The notes below the pieces were generated by a model. The model ran no database searches, was not told where the DNA came from, and was given only the letters and a program-made list of their open reading frames with translations. Source: Brasenia schreberi (taxonomy: Eukaryota; Streptophyta; Magnoliopsida; Nymphaeales; Cabombaceae). Taken from it: DNA of 64,000 nucleotides. Every line of letters begins with the position of its first letter. The first letter of the stretch is position 1. The DNA lies in assembly GCA_036023115.1 (NCBI GenBank), contig JAYKKT010000055.1, positions 9,634,001-9,698,000 of the forward strand. The letters run 5' to 3'. The translations under genes and the position numbers were made by a program. This document shows, in pieces, positions 49,701 to 52,710 of the stretch.

Positions 49701-51397
49701 GGTTTATATGTTGAAGAATATGAGTTTAGAGTTAGTTTTAGTACATATAATGTCTTAGGACAGTAAAAATGATGTTTAGAGTATTATTGTAATTGTCCGA
49801 AGTCGTAAGCCAGTCATTTCCAGTCTCATATACCAATGGGAATATCGTGAGCCAAGTTGCTCTTTTCCTTCTATTGTGAAACCCTTGGGACCTGTTTGTT
49901 TCATGGGAAGGGAAGGATATATGCCAATTCCCATGGAGAAAAACTGCATTTTCATGCTAGCAGACATGATTTCATGCTATAGCTACCTTTCCTGACAAAA
50001 CAAAGTCATACTTAAACACGTCCACGGCATTTGGACGAGAAAGTTTGGAAGGGCTATGCTGCATTGGGGCTTTCCTGTTAGCGAGGACTTCTCACCCCAC
50101 CTTTTAGGAGGAAATATAAAGTTTGTTTCACTGGGCTGAGAAAGTAATGACCACATCAGCATTTTGCCATCCCAGATGGTGAAACAAGTACGGTATTGGT
50201 CACCGGAATGATCTATTAGCAATTTCATCCATCTTCTTATTATCTTCAACCATCAAACTTCATCCATCTTACTATCTTTAGTGATTTTGAAGGTCATAAA
50301 CAATTGGGCGTGTTTGTCTTTTCCCTCATATTTCATGCTTTGAGTTGCTTCCCTTATTGCTATATACTCTTCTGGAGGCACGCTATCCAGTTAAGTGAAC
50401 TATGGTTCTCTCTCTGTTTACAATATTTCAGTGCCTCAAATAATATCCTCGATAAGCATACTAATTTTGAAATGCAGTAACTAAATAATGCTTCATGTGA
50501 GAAGTACATGCGTTATAAATATTCTTACAGTAGTTTCAATGGTTGAGCATCCAATAATTTTGACAAATCAAGGTACAACTATCCCAAGCATTATCTCTTC
50601 ATAAAGTCATGCCTTAAATTACTAAATATAAAATAATCTTGAAAGCATATCCTAATCATCAAATTTGTGGTGTTGGGAATGTAAAATTCATACTATTGTA
50701 GAAAAGCACCTTCAAGCCACACTTCTAAACCCAATTTTATGGTTTTGAAGGAATGAAAAGATGTGAAAATACCCTGTTGAGAGTAAAAGTAGGTAAAAGG
50801 ATCTATTTGAGATGGTTTTAAGCAATTTCAAAGTTGATGTTTTAGGTAAGAGGTGAAATTGGTGAGAGCTAACGTTTAGGAGGCGAAGATAGAGTCCAGA
50901 TGACACGTCTTAGCCTCAAAAAGCGAGAATCCTGCCACTTTATGGTTCATGCTGAAAAAGAAAATGTTATGGGCATATCAAATGATATTCGGTTACATCA
51001 TATGATAGATATCATATTTGTTGAGTGGGCCCATGAACTTTGAGAATGTGTTACTATGCATGATTGCATGGTGCCATCATATCATGGTGGTACCAATCTT
51101 CAAGCATGTGATCTTTCACGATCTGATGATTGACAATAAACTCTTTACAGATATCTTCTTCCATATGCTGCATGATACTCTTCATCCTTAATAATTTAGC
51201 ATAAAATGTTATGTGCATTTGTTCATCTTTTATAAAGAACCAGCCTCTTAACAACGAAAGAACAAGTGTTTGCGTAACTTTGTTTTCTGTAGTTTGAGCT
51301 TAGGATGCCATTCATTTTGTAGGTGTCCCATTTGCTTGGCGGATCTGCTCGTCAATGGCTTTGGAACAACACACGGCCGCTTGCAAGTTCTTTGTGA
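7647..51397 (+). CDS. APP1: Xaa-Pro aminopeptidase P gene, C-terminal half, with giant introns (partial)
   Basis: Five separated + strand segments translate, in order, to the C-terminal catalytic 'pita-bread' domain of plant cytosolic aminopeptidase P, a metalloenzyme that removes an N-terminal residue before proline. Recognised blocks are [12 protein letters not shown]...[39 protein letters not shown]...FVPIQ, a [19 protein letters not shown] block, and [10 protein letters not shown] then stop. Four of the five exons are open with AG/GT borders where expected, and the last three join in phase 0. The introns are roughly 0.7, 17.7, 20.8 and 4.1 kb and packed with transposons. Exon 2 has a frameshift and poor splice borders, and the exon that should encode the NEPGYYED...RIE metal-ligand segment was not found. 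It may be a long gene with a missed exon or a recent pseudogene. The 5' half lies left of the window. Confidence 0.82.
7756..8464 (+). other. APP1 intron, no identified element
   Basis: AT-rich sequence with no recognised gene or repeat. It ends in a pyrimidine-rich tract and CAG at 8441, shortly before the damaged exon. Confidence 0.5.
8465..8564 (+). pseudogene. APP1: APP1 exon ([16 protein letters not shown]...), apparently damaged
   Basis: The frame reads [22 protein letters not shown], clear aminopeptidase P sequence. The expected GTGHGVG start is replaced by unrelated residues, so the histidine of GTGHG, a conserved active-site residue, is missing. A one-base loss after GGAAATTTGACCC shifts the frame before GMIVSNE. 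No GT donor follows AATGA at 8564. The nearest acceptor (TTTCAG at 8436-8441) would join the previous exon out of frame. It is either a decayed exon or a decayed duplicate of a good exon I missed. Confidence 0.72.
8565..9029 (+). other. APP1 intron, no identified element
   Basis: I see no coding similarity or repeat structure here. The missing APP1 exon (expected to encode GYYED and GIRIE) was searched for by eye and not found. Confidence 0.45.
9030..9919 (-). mobile_element. L1-type LINE, 3' part with zinc-finger RVT domain
   Basis: Minus-strand translation near 9480-9430 gives [18 protein letters not shown], the zf-RVT motif at the C-terminus of plant L1 ORF2 proteins. It is followed by degraded sequence of the type normally found after it. 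The end near 9036 resembles a plant L1 3' UTR (CTTGTCTTATTTATC). The element is cut at 9919 by chimeric LTR element II, and its RT part continues at 16026-16790 in the same orientation, as expected for one L1 split by an insertion. Many stops. Confidence 0.75.
9920..10248 (+). repeat. 5' LTR of element II
   Basis: It starts TGTTGAAGAATATGC and ends TTTCAACA, with TATATAAG at 10072-10079, a GAAAGAGGGGGGG purine tract and the CCTCCATTGGAGG hairpin at 10142-10154. It is followed by a primer site at 10249. It is longer than the element I LTRs owing to small insertions. Confidence 0.92.
10863..11235 (+). pseudogene. Captured fragment of a PMT-type (DUF248) putative methyltransferase
   Basis: The first frame reads [18 protein letters not shown] and [11 protein letters not shown], the N-terminal signature of plant PMT/QUASIMODO-type Golgi methyltransferases. 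After a frameshift near 11110 a second frame reads [20 protein letters not shown] and HLAHEKSD, then a stop. The coding runs continuously where the source gene would be expected to have introns, so capture through RNA is likely. The fragment lacks the membrane anchor and the SAM-binding core and cannot be functional. Confidence 0.85.
11815..12190 (+). pseudogene. Captured fragment of a SIT4 phosphatase-associated (SAPS) protein
   Basis: It reads [14 protein letters not shown] and LQDRTR, then after a frameshift [20 protein letters not shown], a [22 protein letters not shown], and [14 protein letters not shown]. These are consecutive blocks of the C-terminal region of plant PP6 regulatory (SAPS/SIT4-associated) proteins, which direct a type 2A-like phosphatase. 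Blocks are in the right order with one frameshift and one stop. It lies 600 bp downstream of the PMT piece inside the same LTR element. Confidence 0.85.
12379..15657 (+). mobile_element. RTE-clade LINE copy A, nearly full length
   Basis: It runs from the conserved 5' region (AAGGGATCACCC) to the 3' end GGGAAAAGGCTTAG followed by TTG/TTTG repeats. It lacks only about a dozen bases present at the 5' end of copy B. A single ORF with apurinic-type endonuclease and reverse transcriptase, a very short 3' UTR and a microsatellite instead of poly(A) are RTE-clade traits. It is very similar to copy D. I found no clear target duplication. Confidence 0.93.
12481..15612 (+). pseudogene. RTE ORF, copy A: endonuclease and reverse transcriptase with four stops
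   Basis: The frame opens at ATG 12481 and would end at TAG 15610-15612, about 1040 codons. Endonuclease motifs: [17 protein letters not shown] (metal-binding Glu), [11 protein letters not shown], and [11 protein letters not shown] (catalytic His). RT motifs: [47 protein letters not shown] and FADDIVL, all intact. Four in-frame stops break it: TGA 14224-14226, TAA 14290-14292, TAA 15139-15141 and TGA 15490-15492. Copy D has sense codons at each place. It would nick target DNA and prime reverse transcription there if intact. Confidence 0.93.
15885..16010 (+). pseudogene. PPR-like motif remnants in element II
   Basis: Three short stretches read [16 protein letters not shown] and (in another frame) [10 protein letters not shown], resembling the A-x-x-VFDEM-x-R core of PPR repeats, as in element I at 3623-3660. 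The similarity is short and low complexity; it may be a shared part of the family rather than a separate capture. Confidence 0.45.
16026..16790 (-). mobile_element. L1-type LINE, reverse transcriptase part
   Basis: Minus-strand translation gives a string of L1 RT blocks: [30 protein letters not shown], a degraded DD box (remnant near 16450), [16 protein letters not shown] and [13 protein letters not shown]. There are many stops. With 9030-9919 this forms one L1 split by chimeric element II. A 44-bp segment is tandemly repeated at 16026-16069 and 16094-16137. Confidence 0.78.
16895..17146 (+). repeat. LTR of the chimeric family (element III), truncated
   Basis: It begins TGTTGAAGAATATGA at 16895 and keeps the purine/G tract and the hairpin core CTCCATTGGAGG (17078-17089). 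The TATA box region has decayed to CATTATGACTG. The U5 end is missing: instead of the usual ...TTTCAACA and primer site, the sequence passes at about 17147 into eIF4A3 coding sequence. Confidence 0.82.
17147..17758 (+). pseudogene. Intronless eIF4A3 fragment fused to an LTR
   Basis: The translation follows eIF4A-III (exon junction complex DEAD-box helicase) from motif II onward: [34 protein letters not shown] (motif III SAT), [37 protein letters not shown], then after a deletion GIAINF, and [19 protein letters not shown] before TGA 17753-17755. The wording YDVYRYLP separates eIF4A3 from eIF4A1. Frameshifts occur near 17280 and 17570, and roughly the segment between motifs V and VI is missing. 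No introns interrupt it, so it derives from cDNA. It is a pseudogene. Confidence 0.92.
17759..18399 (+). other. Unassigned; may include eIF4A3 3' UTR
   Basis: The first hundred bases follow the eIF4A3 stop and could be its 3' UTR. Beyond that there is AT-rich sequence with several GAAAAAG/GATTTT-like partial repeats around 17920-18080. No gene is recognised. Confidence 0.4.
18400..19341 (-). mobile_element. Ty1/copia fragment (Copia-6): 5' LTR and gag start
   Basis: On the minus strand an LTR (about 19341-19100) ends CAGTCAACA and is followed by the primer site TGGTATTAAAG. Downstream, the frame reads [13 protein letters not shown] near 18890, the usual copia gag N-terminus, and decays toward 18400, where similarity is lost. 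The rest of the element is absent. Confidence 0.75.
19100..19341 (-). repeat. 5' LTR of Copia-6
   Basis: It is TG...CA bounded (TGTTGACTG at 19100, TTTTTGACA at 19341 on the + strand) and adjoins the minus-strand primer site at 19099. No partner LTR is visible, so the outer end is approximate. Confidence 0.6.
19342..19656. other. Unassigned spacer between two copia elements
   Basis: I recognise no coding or repeat structure in this stretch. Confidence 0.4.
19657..19935 (+). repeat. 5' LTR of Copia-2
   Basis: It starts TGTTGAGAAGATGATCC and ends CTCTCAACA, with the primer site TGGTATTAGAGC at 19936. Related LTRs are the truncated one at 25319 and the copy at 40661. Confidence 0.9.
20083..20850 (+). 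pseudogene. Copia-2 gag, broken
   Basis: [22 protein letters not shown] is typical of the start of plant copia gag. It continues with [19 protein letters not shown] and [20 protein letters not shown] blocks in changing frames. No intact zinc knuckle seen. Inactive. Confidence 0.78.
21110..22290 (+). pseudogene. Copia-2 protease and integrase, broken
   Basis: WIVDSGTR near 21130 is the protease active site. The GAG-pre-integrase and integrase follow: [15 protein letters not shown] (near 21580-21620), [18 protein letters not shown], and the C-terminal part [26 protein letters not shown] at 22080-22180. Several stops and frameshifts. Confidence 0.85.
22601..25310 (+). pseudogene. Copia-2 reverse transcriptase and RNase H, split by a hAT element
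   Basis: RT blocks: [40 protein letters not shown] and YADDIIII at about 23200, where an ATT-rich run appears expanded next to the catalytic box. HINAVYY at 23610 continues after the hAT as [14 protein letters not shown] at 24770. RNase H remnants ([20 protein letters not shown]) end near 25245. Stops and frameshifts throughout. Confidence 0.88.
23625..24766 (-). mobile_element. Internally deleted hAT element (H3)
   Basis: It begins CAGTATTGTCTAGCG and ends GATAACACTG, flanked by a perfect 8-bp duplication GTTTATTA (23617-23624, 24767-24774). GATACG-type repeats fill both subterminal zones. The left half, read on the minus strand, matches the 3' end of the hAT at 52295-58554 (57970-58550), including the acidic C-terminal coding part. 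The middle (24100-24540) is unlike that hAT. It is non-autonomous. Confidence 0.93.
25292..25590 (+). repeat. Tandem duplication of polypurine tract plus truncated Copia-2 3' LTR
   Basis: A unit of about 152 bp beginning ATATCTTTCTCCCAACTTG is present at 25292-25443 and again at 25444 to about 25590. Each holds the polypurine tract and the first 70 or so bases of LTR, then the same non-LTR tail (ATAATCACTAAATGCTG...). The truncation therefore preceded the duplication. Confidence 0.85.
25591..26249 (+). other. APP1 intron, no identified element
   Basis: I see no coding similarity. The segment ends in the acceptor of the exon at 26250. Confidence 0.45.
26250..26342 (+). CDS. APP1: APP1 exon ([16 protein letters not shown] ... 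FVPIQ)
   Basis: Thirty-one open codons in phase 0 at both ends, with acceptor ATTATGCAG before and donor GTAGTG after. It matches the aminopeptidase P segment that follows the catalytic RIE and forms the strand leading to the C-terminal tail ([11 protein letters not shown]). It is isolated by about 17.7 kb of repeats on the left and 20.8 kb on the right. Confidence 0.9.
26343..26805 (+). other. APP1 intron, no identified element
   Basis: Sequence following the donor GTAGTG at 26343. No gene or repeat recognised. Confidence 0.45.
26806..27543. mobile_element. Possible hAT-related element or remnants
   Basis: The left side has GATACATATCG and TGTATCGTGCGATACAGG. The right side has ACGATATG and ends GATACGTTACTTACAACACTG, resembling a CAACACTG terminal repeat. 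A matching left terminus is not clear and I see no convincing 8-bp duplication. It may be two truncated ends. Confidence 0.35.
27879..27991 (+). other. Terminal-exon-like segment of unknown protein
   Basis: A pyrimidine-rich tract and TTTAGCAG precede an open frame that encodes a small hydrophobic segment ([20 protein letters not shown]) and stops at TAA 27989-27991. It looks like the last exon of a small membrane protein. I cannot name the family. Part of it and the following UTR-like sequence are duplicated at 46198-46440. It could be a captured gene end or part of an unknown repeat. Confidence 0.4.
27944..28180 (+). repeat. Intronic duplicated segment, copy 1
   Basis: Starting TTCATTCTTCCTGCTGCC, about 240 bp is clearly homologous to 46198-46440 in the same orientation, with moderate divergence. 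It contains the end of the exon-like frame and its downstream sequence. Confidence 0.85.
28440..29196 (+). mobile_element. Retroelement remnant: gag-like piece followed by LTR-like sequence
   Basis: From about 28630 the frame reads [25 protein letters not shown], resembling retrotransposon gag (the 'S-x-x-DYY-x-x-x-x-x-LW' region). From about 28820 the sequence looks like an LTR: a TATAAATA box at 29021-29028, a transcript-like region and an end at ...TATCAACA (29196). No partner LTR or primer site found. Direct adjacency of gag to an LTR would need an internal deletion. Confidence 0.45.
29197..31404 (+). repeat. Probable Ty3/gypsy-type long LTR
   Basis: About 2.2 kb of non-coding sequence ends in AAAAAAAGT and is followed by TGGCATTAGAGCC at 31405, a primer-site-like sequence preceded by the A-run typical of Del/Tekay-type chromoviral LTR ends. 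Long non-coding LTRs are usual in that lineage. No gypsy coding domain or second LTR is in the window, and the left end is not defined. The call rests on style and the primer site. Confidence 0.45.
31543..32623 (+). pseudogene. Copia-3 gag end, protease, integrase N-terminal part
   Basis: The coiled segment [13 protein letters not shown] closes gag. [13 protein letters not shown] is the protease site with the catalytic aspartate of DSGA changed to tyrosine. [18 protein letters not shown] and [13 protein letters not shown] follow, then [13 protein letters not shown] (zinc-binding integrase N-domain cysteines) and [12 protein letters not shown]. Closely related to Copia-4. Confidence 0.88.
32624..32978 (+). 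repeat. 5' LTR of Copia-4
   Basis: It starts TGTTGTGAAGAGC immediately after the ATAAT duplication and ends AATCAACA before the primer site. From 32715 onward it matches the 3' LTR closely (GGTTTGGATCCCA... GGGGTGCCGACCTGCACCC). The first 90 or so bases do not. Confidence 0.88.
33530..34200 (+). pseudogene. Copia-4 gag, broken
   Basis: [21 protein letters not shown] opens the domain. ALVRLTIPL and [16 protein letters not shown] follow in other frames, then [18 protein letters not shown]. From 33930 an arginine/glycine-rich part and [17 protein letters not shown] (a CX2C-X4-H-type zinc knuckle with the first cysteine changed) lead to the coiled stretch [11 protein letters not shown]. Frame breaks at about 33700 and 33900. 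Confidence 0.85.
34300..35764 (+). pseudogene. Copia-4 protease and integrase, broken
   Basis: [13 protein letters not shown] is an intact protease active site at about 34317-34355. A stop (TGA 34447-34449) follows, then [15 protein letters not shown]. Integrase: [22 protein letters not shown] (zinc-binding), [29 protein letters not shown], and [12 protein letters not shown] with the third catalytic acidic residue. The C-terminal part [10 protein letters not shown] and [15 protein letters not shown] continues to 35560. Frame changes at 35037, 35290 and elsewhere. Confidence 0.9.
35809..37600 (+). pseudogene. Copia-4 reverse transcriptase and RNase H, heavily degraded
   Basis: [21 protein letters not shown] and [11 protein letters not shown] (36000-36100) are clear. 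Then only scraps remain: VDVKNAFS-like at 36270, KALYGLKRA at 36368 and a broken YVDD region near 36530. RNase H remnants end with VANVLTKSL near 37545. The stretch 36250-37500 is unusually scrambled compared with gag and integrase of the same element. Confidence 0.78.
37690..37938 (+). repeat. 3' LTR of Copia-4
   Basis: The segment from TATGGTTTGGATCCCA to AATCAACA matches the 5' LTR. Upstream of it, 37638-37689 follows a CTTGAGAGGAG purine tract and should be the LTR start, but it does not resemble 32624-32714. Confidence 0.85.
37944..38800 (+). pseudogene. Copia-3 integrase C-terminal part and RT start, degraded
   Basis: VPKFYWEKL continues integrase, then [22 protein letters not shown] and [13 protein letters not shown] at about 38070-38180. 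From 38440, TQHLPIALR and, in broken frames, NKEMQA-like, [17 protein letters not shown] and [13 protein letters not shown] remnants mark the RT entry. The stretch 38190-38400 between is unlike copia and may be a small rearrangement. Confidence 0.75.
38860..40200 (+). pseudogene. Copia-3 RT remnants and RNase H
   Basis: DVKNAILYW-like sequence near 38955 marks degraded RT; 39040-39700 is mostly scrambled. At 39730-40140 the RNase H domain is well preserved: [35 protein letters not shown] and HFIREEL, with stops at about 39825 and 39990. [11 protein letters not shown] precedes the polypurine tract. Confidence 0.82.
40214..40438 (+). repeat. 3' LTR of Copia-3, truncated
   Basis: It begins TGTTGAAGGATAGCGAAGG right after ACTTGAGGGGGCG and runs to about 40438, where sequence of another copia (Copia-5) begins abruptly. 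No other copy is in the window. Confidence 0.7.
40440..40930 (+). mobile_element. Copia-2-family fragment (Copia-5): RNase H end and 3' LTR
   Basis: The frame [21 protein letters not shown] gives the end of RNase H. Then come QLKEECTE over the polypurine tract and an LTR from TGCTGAGAAGATGATC (40661) to about 40930, homologous to the LTR at 19657-19935. The junction with the Copia-3 LTR at 40438/40440 is abrupt with no target duplication seen. Confidence 0.82.
40960..41812 (-). pseudogene. hAT transposase fragment (H6)
   Basis: Minus-strand translation gives [37 protein letters not shown] and, further on in broken frames, IYDEEIY-like and [20 protein letters not shown], ending near 40960. 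These match residues of the transposase at 55849-57300 in the same order. Terminal repeats were not found around it, so it is a truncated relic. Confidence 0.87.
42049..45249 (-). mobile_element. RTE-clade LINE copy B, full length
   Basis: Flanked by a perfect 17-bp duplication TCCGAAGAAACAACGTT (42032-42048 and 45250-45266). The 3' end, at low coordinates, finishes in (AAC) repeats on the + strand, that is TTG repeats on the coding strand. The 5' end (ACTCCGCCCATGTAAGGG on the coding strand) defines the full element. It is about 3.2 kb and older-looking than copies A and D, with several frameshifts and a partly deleted endonuclease. Confidence 0.95.
42290..45112 (-). pseudogene. RTE ORF, copy B, frameshifted
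   Basis: Pieces in order on the minus strand: 45112-44846 (N-terminal leader, [13 protein letters not shown]), 44849-44457 (endonuclease; LCLQGIKW has lost the catalytic Glu of QETKW, and [11 protein letters not shown]), 44021-43788 (linker [15 protein letters not shown]) and 43384-42290 (RT with [32 protein letters not shown] and an intact FADDIVL). Frame breaks near 44840, 44460-44020, 43780 and 43400. Inactive. Confidence 0.92.
45342..45515 (-). other. Antisense exon-like segment of unknown protein (first)
   Basis: Minus strand: acceptor TTGTTGCAG precedes 58 open codons and donor AAG|GTGAGC follows. The frame includes [19 protein letters not shown] and HLIEPQHND. Phase 0 at both ends. 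I do not recognise the family. It lies inside an APP1 intron on the opposite strand, so it is a nested gene exon or captured host sequence. Confidence 0.55.
45929..46013 (-). other. Antisense exon-like segment of unknown protein (second)
   Basis: Minus strand: acceptor TCTGTTCTAG, 85 bp open ([19 protein letters not shown], then TTTSVVTTA), donor GCG|GTAAATG. It ends in phase 0, compatible with the segment at 45342-45515. A third possible piece near 45660-45590 (after TTTTAG) lacks a clear donor. Confidence 0.5.
46083..46195. repeat. hAT subterminal-like fragment
   Basis: The run GTATCGCACGATCCAGGCCG, CCGATATACTCC and ATATCGGG resembles the subterminal zone of H4 (61105-61250). It abuts the duplicated segment at 46198. 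Termini not found. Confidence 0.4.
46198..46440 (+). repeat. Intronic duplicated segment, copy 2
   Basis: Homologous to 27944-28180 in the same orientation. The stop-codon region CTTTGTAAATA is conserved, but the upstream exon-like part is replaced by hAT-like sequence. Confidence 0.85.
46441..47150 (+). other. APP1 intron, no identified element
   Basis: No coding or repeat structure recognised. It ends in CCATTATAG, the acceptor of the exon at 47151. Confidence 0.45.
47151..47231 (+). CDS. APP1: APP1 exon ([19 protein letters not shown])
   Basis: Twenty-seven open codons, phase 0 to phase 0, with acceptor CCATTATAG before and donor G|GTCAGTG after. It matches the C-terminal helical segment in which 'LLS...EI-WLN-YH--VW' is conserved in plant aminopeptidase P. 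Confidence 0.9.
47232..48193 (+). other. APP1 intron, no identified element
   Basis: AT-rich sequence after the donor GTCAGTG. Nothing recognised up to RTE copy C. Confidence 0.45.
48194..49708 (-). mobile_element. RTE-clade LINE copy C, 5'-truncated
   Basis: It holds the 3' half of the element: AAC repeats at the left, then the coding strand running right. Recognised pieces are 48715-48344 (C-terminal domain: [28 protein letters not shown]) and 49356-48898 ([26 protein letters not shown]). The RT active site reads FAHDIVL, so the first catalytic aspartate is histidine. It stops at 49708 where an LTR of the chimeric family starts. No target duplication seen. Confidence 0.92.
49709..49820 (+). 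repeat. LTR fragment of the chimeric family
   Basis: It begins TGTTGAAGAATATGAG and keeps GATGTTTAGAGTATTATTG and TAATTGTCCG, matching the first third of the LTRs at 2185 and 4391, then loses similarity. Confidence 0.7.
49821..51322 (+). other. APP1 intron, no identified gene
   Basis: Around 49890 the sequence CCTGTTTGTTTCATGGG looks like the edge of a small DNA transposon, but I could not find its partner. The remainder shows no coding similarity. The acceptor TTTTGTAG closes it. Confidence 0.4.
51323..51397 (+). CDS. APP1: APP1 terminal exon with stop codon
   Basis: The acceptor TTTTGTAG precedes GTG TCC CAT. The exon reads [17 protein letters not shown] and stops at TGA 51395-51397. This is the conserved C-terminal end of plant aminopeptidase P. 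The 3' untranslated region begins inside a 146-bp tandem duplication. Confidence 0.9.
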   Translation: MSHLLGGSARQWLWNNTRPLASSL

Positions 51398-51688
51398 TGC
51401 CCTTTCATCCTCCCCCTTGGACCATTGGTCTTAATATGATGGAAATGCTATCTTGCCTCATAATCTCTATTTAATGTCATGCACCTAATCCATTTCAGTT
51501 GTACGATACCTTTTCCTTTTTTGCTTGTGGAATTGCTTTGTGATGCCCTTTCATCCTCCCCCTTGGACCATTGGTCTTAATATGACGGAAATGCTATCTT
51601 GCCTCATAATCTCTATTTAATGTCATGCACCTAATTCATTTCTGTTGTACGATACCTTTTCCTTTTTTTGCACATATATTGATTATTG
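51391..51688 (+). repeat. Tandem duplication in the APP1 3' end
   Basis: A unit starting TTTGTGATGCCCTTTC at 51391 recurs at 51537 (period 146) with very few differences. It covers the last codon, the stop and the 3' UTR. The first unit lacks an 18-bp piece (CACATATATTGATTATTG) present in the second. Confidence 0.92.
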
Positions 51689-51787
51689 CTTGTGGAATTG
51701 TGGGGAAAAAATGACCTTATCGGGTTGATATCGTCTTGTTTGAAATGGACAAGATATGAACCTTCTTCCTTTTTTTTTGAGAGACGA

Positions 51788-52095
51788 GTGACCTCCAAAG
51801 GATAACAATAAAGACTATAAAAATAAGTAGTTTTCACAGTTATAAAGAATGAAAAAGACAATTTCCTTCAATAACTTACCAATTATGTCACAACTAGCAT
51901 TGGTAACTTGCCAATTATGACCACGCCCAACATTAGTAGGTTGCACAACACAATTATCTTACCTTAAAAGGTGACCTCCCAAAAATGATAATAAGAACCA
52001 TAAAAATAAGCAGTTTCCAAAGTTTTCAAGAATGGGACCGACAATTTCCTTCAATAACTTACCAATTATGATCACTTCCAACATTGGTACCATGA
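51788..52095 (+). repeat. Diverged direct repeat, period about 183
   Basis: GTGACCTCC...CAATTTCCTTCAATAAC...CCAATTATG occurs at 51788 and again at 51971 with moderate divergence. Function unknown; it lies between the gene end and the hAT cluster. Confidence 0.8.
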
Positions 52096-52323
52096 AGTAA
52101 GAAACTAGTTTAACTTAGAATAGTTCTTGATTTTTACTTATTTTTTATTTTACATTATTTTAATTTTTTTTTTAAATTACGATATGATATATTCGTCTTA
52201 TAGAGAGAAAAGATACATGATATGATACGGTAGTTACTTGTATTGCACCGTACGATATGGTGTGATACGTATCGTACGATACACTAGTGTGGATCAGTGT
52301 TGTCCGTATCGCACCGTATCGTA

Positions 52324-52353
52324 CGTATCGTATCGTGGGCACGATACGATACG
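52324..52353. repeat. Perfect 14-bp palindrome in the hAT 5' subterminal region
   Basis: CGTATCGTATCGTG and its exact inverse complement CACGATACGATACG are separated by GG. Dense copies of the CGTATCG core around it are candidates for transposase binding sites, as known for subterminal repeats of plant hAT elements such as Ac. Confidence 0.9.
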
Positions 52354-52710
52354 GGGCCCCATATCGCAAGTGCGAGCGTATCGCACCGTATCGTGCGTAT
52401 CACCCTGGGACCCTTATAAAGGGTCTCGGCCCGTGAGAAACCTGCGATTTTTCGCGGGTTTCCTCTCTCCTTTTGGATTCCTCAAGCTCCCTAAGAGTCG
52501 GTTTTCGCCTCCTTGGTGTTCAAAGCTCTAAAATCGTGCCCTACGGTGTCCATCCAAGCCTCCAAACTCGGATTTAGGTATATTTTTAATGTTTTTTCCA
52601 TTTTTTTCCTTTATATTTATTGTTTTTTGTGTTATTTTGGTTTTTTTTTTGAATGACAAAATATGAAGTTATTAAGTGTGTATATGATTTTTATTGCATT
52701 CATGAAGTGG

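Noticed and set aside
49880..49960. CCTGTTTGTTTCATGGG as the end of a MITE
   Set aside because: No matching inverted end or target duplication found nearby.
52295..52420. CGTATCG array as a CRISPR or centromeric satellite
   Set aside because: The units are short, in both orientations and confined to hAT ends with TIRs; no spacer structure.
52172..52531. Arginine/tyrosine-rich frames on both strands (RYGAIR..., TVRYGVIR...)
   Set aside because: Translations of CGTATCG/CGATACG subterminal repeats, not protein genes.
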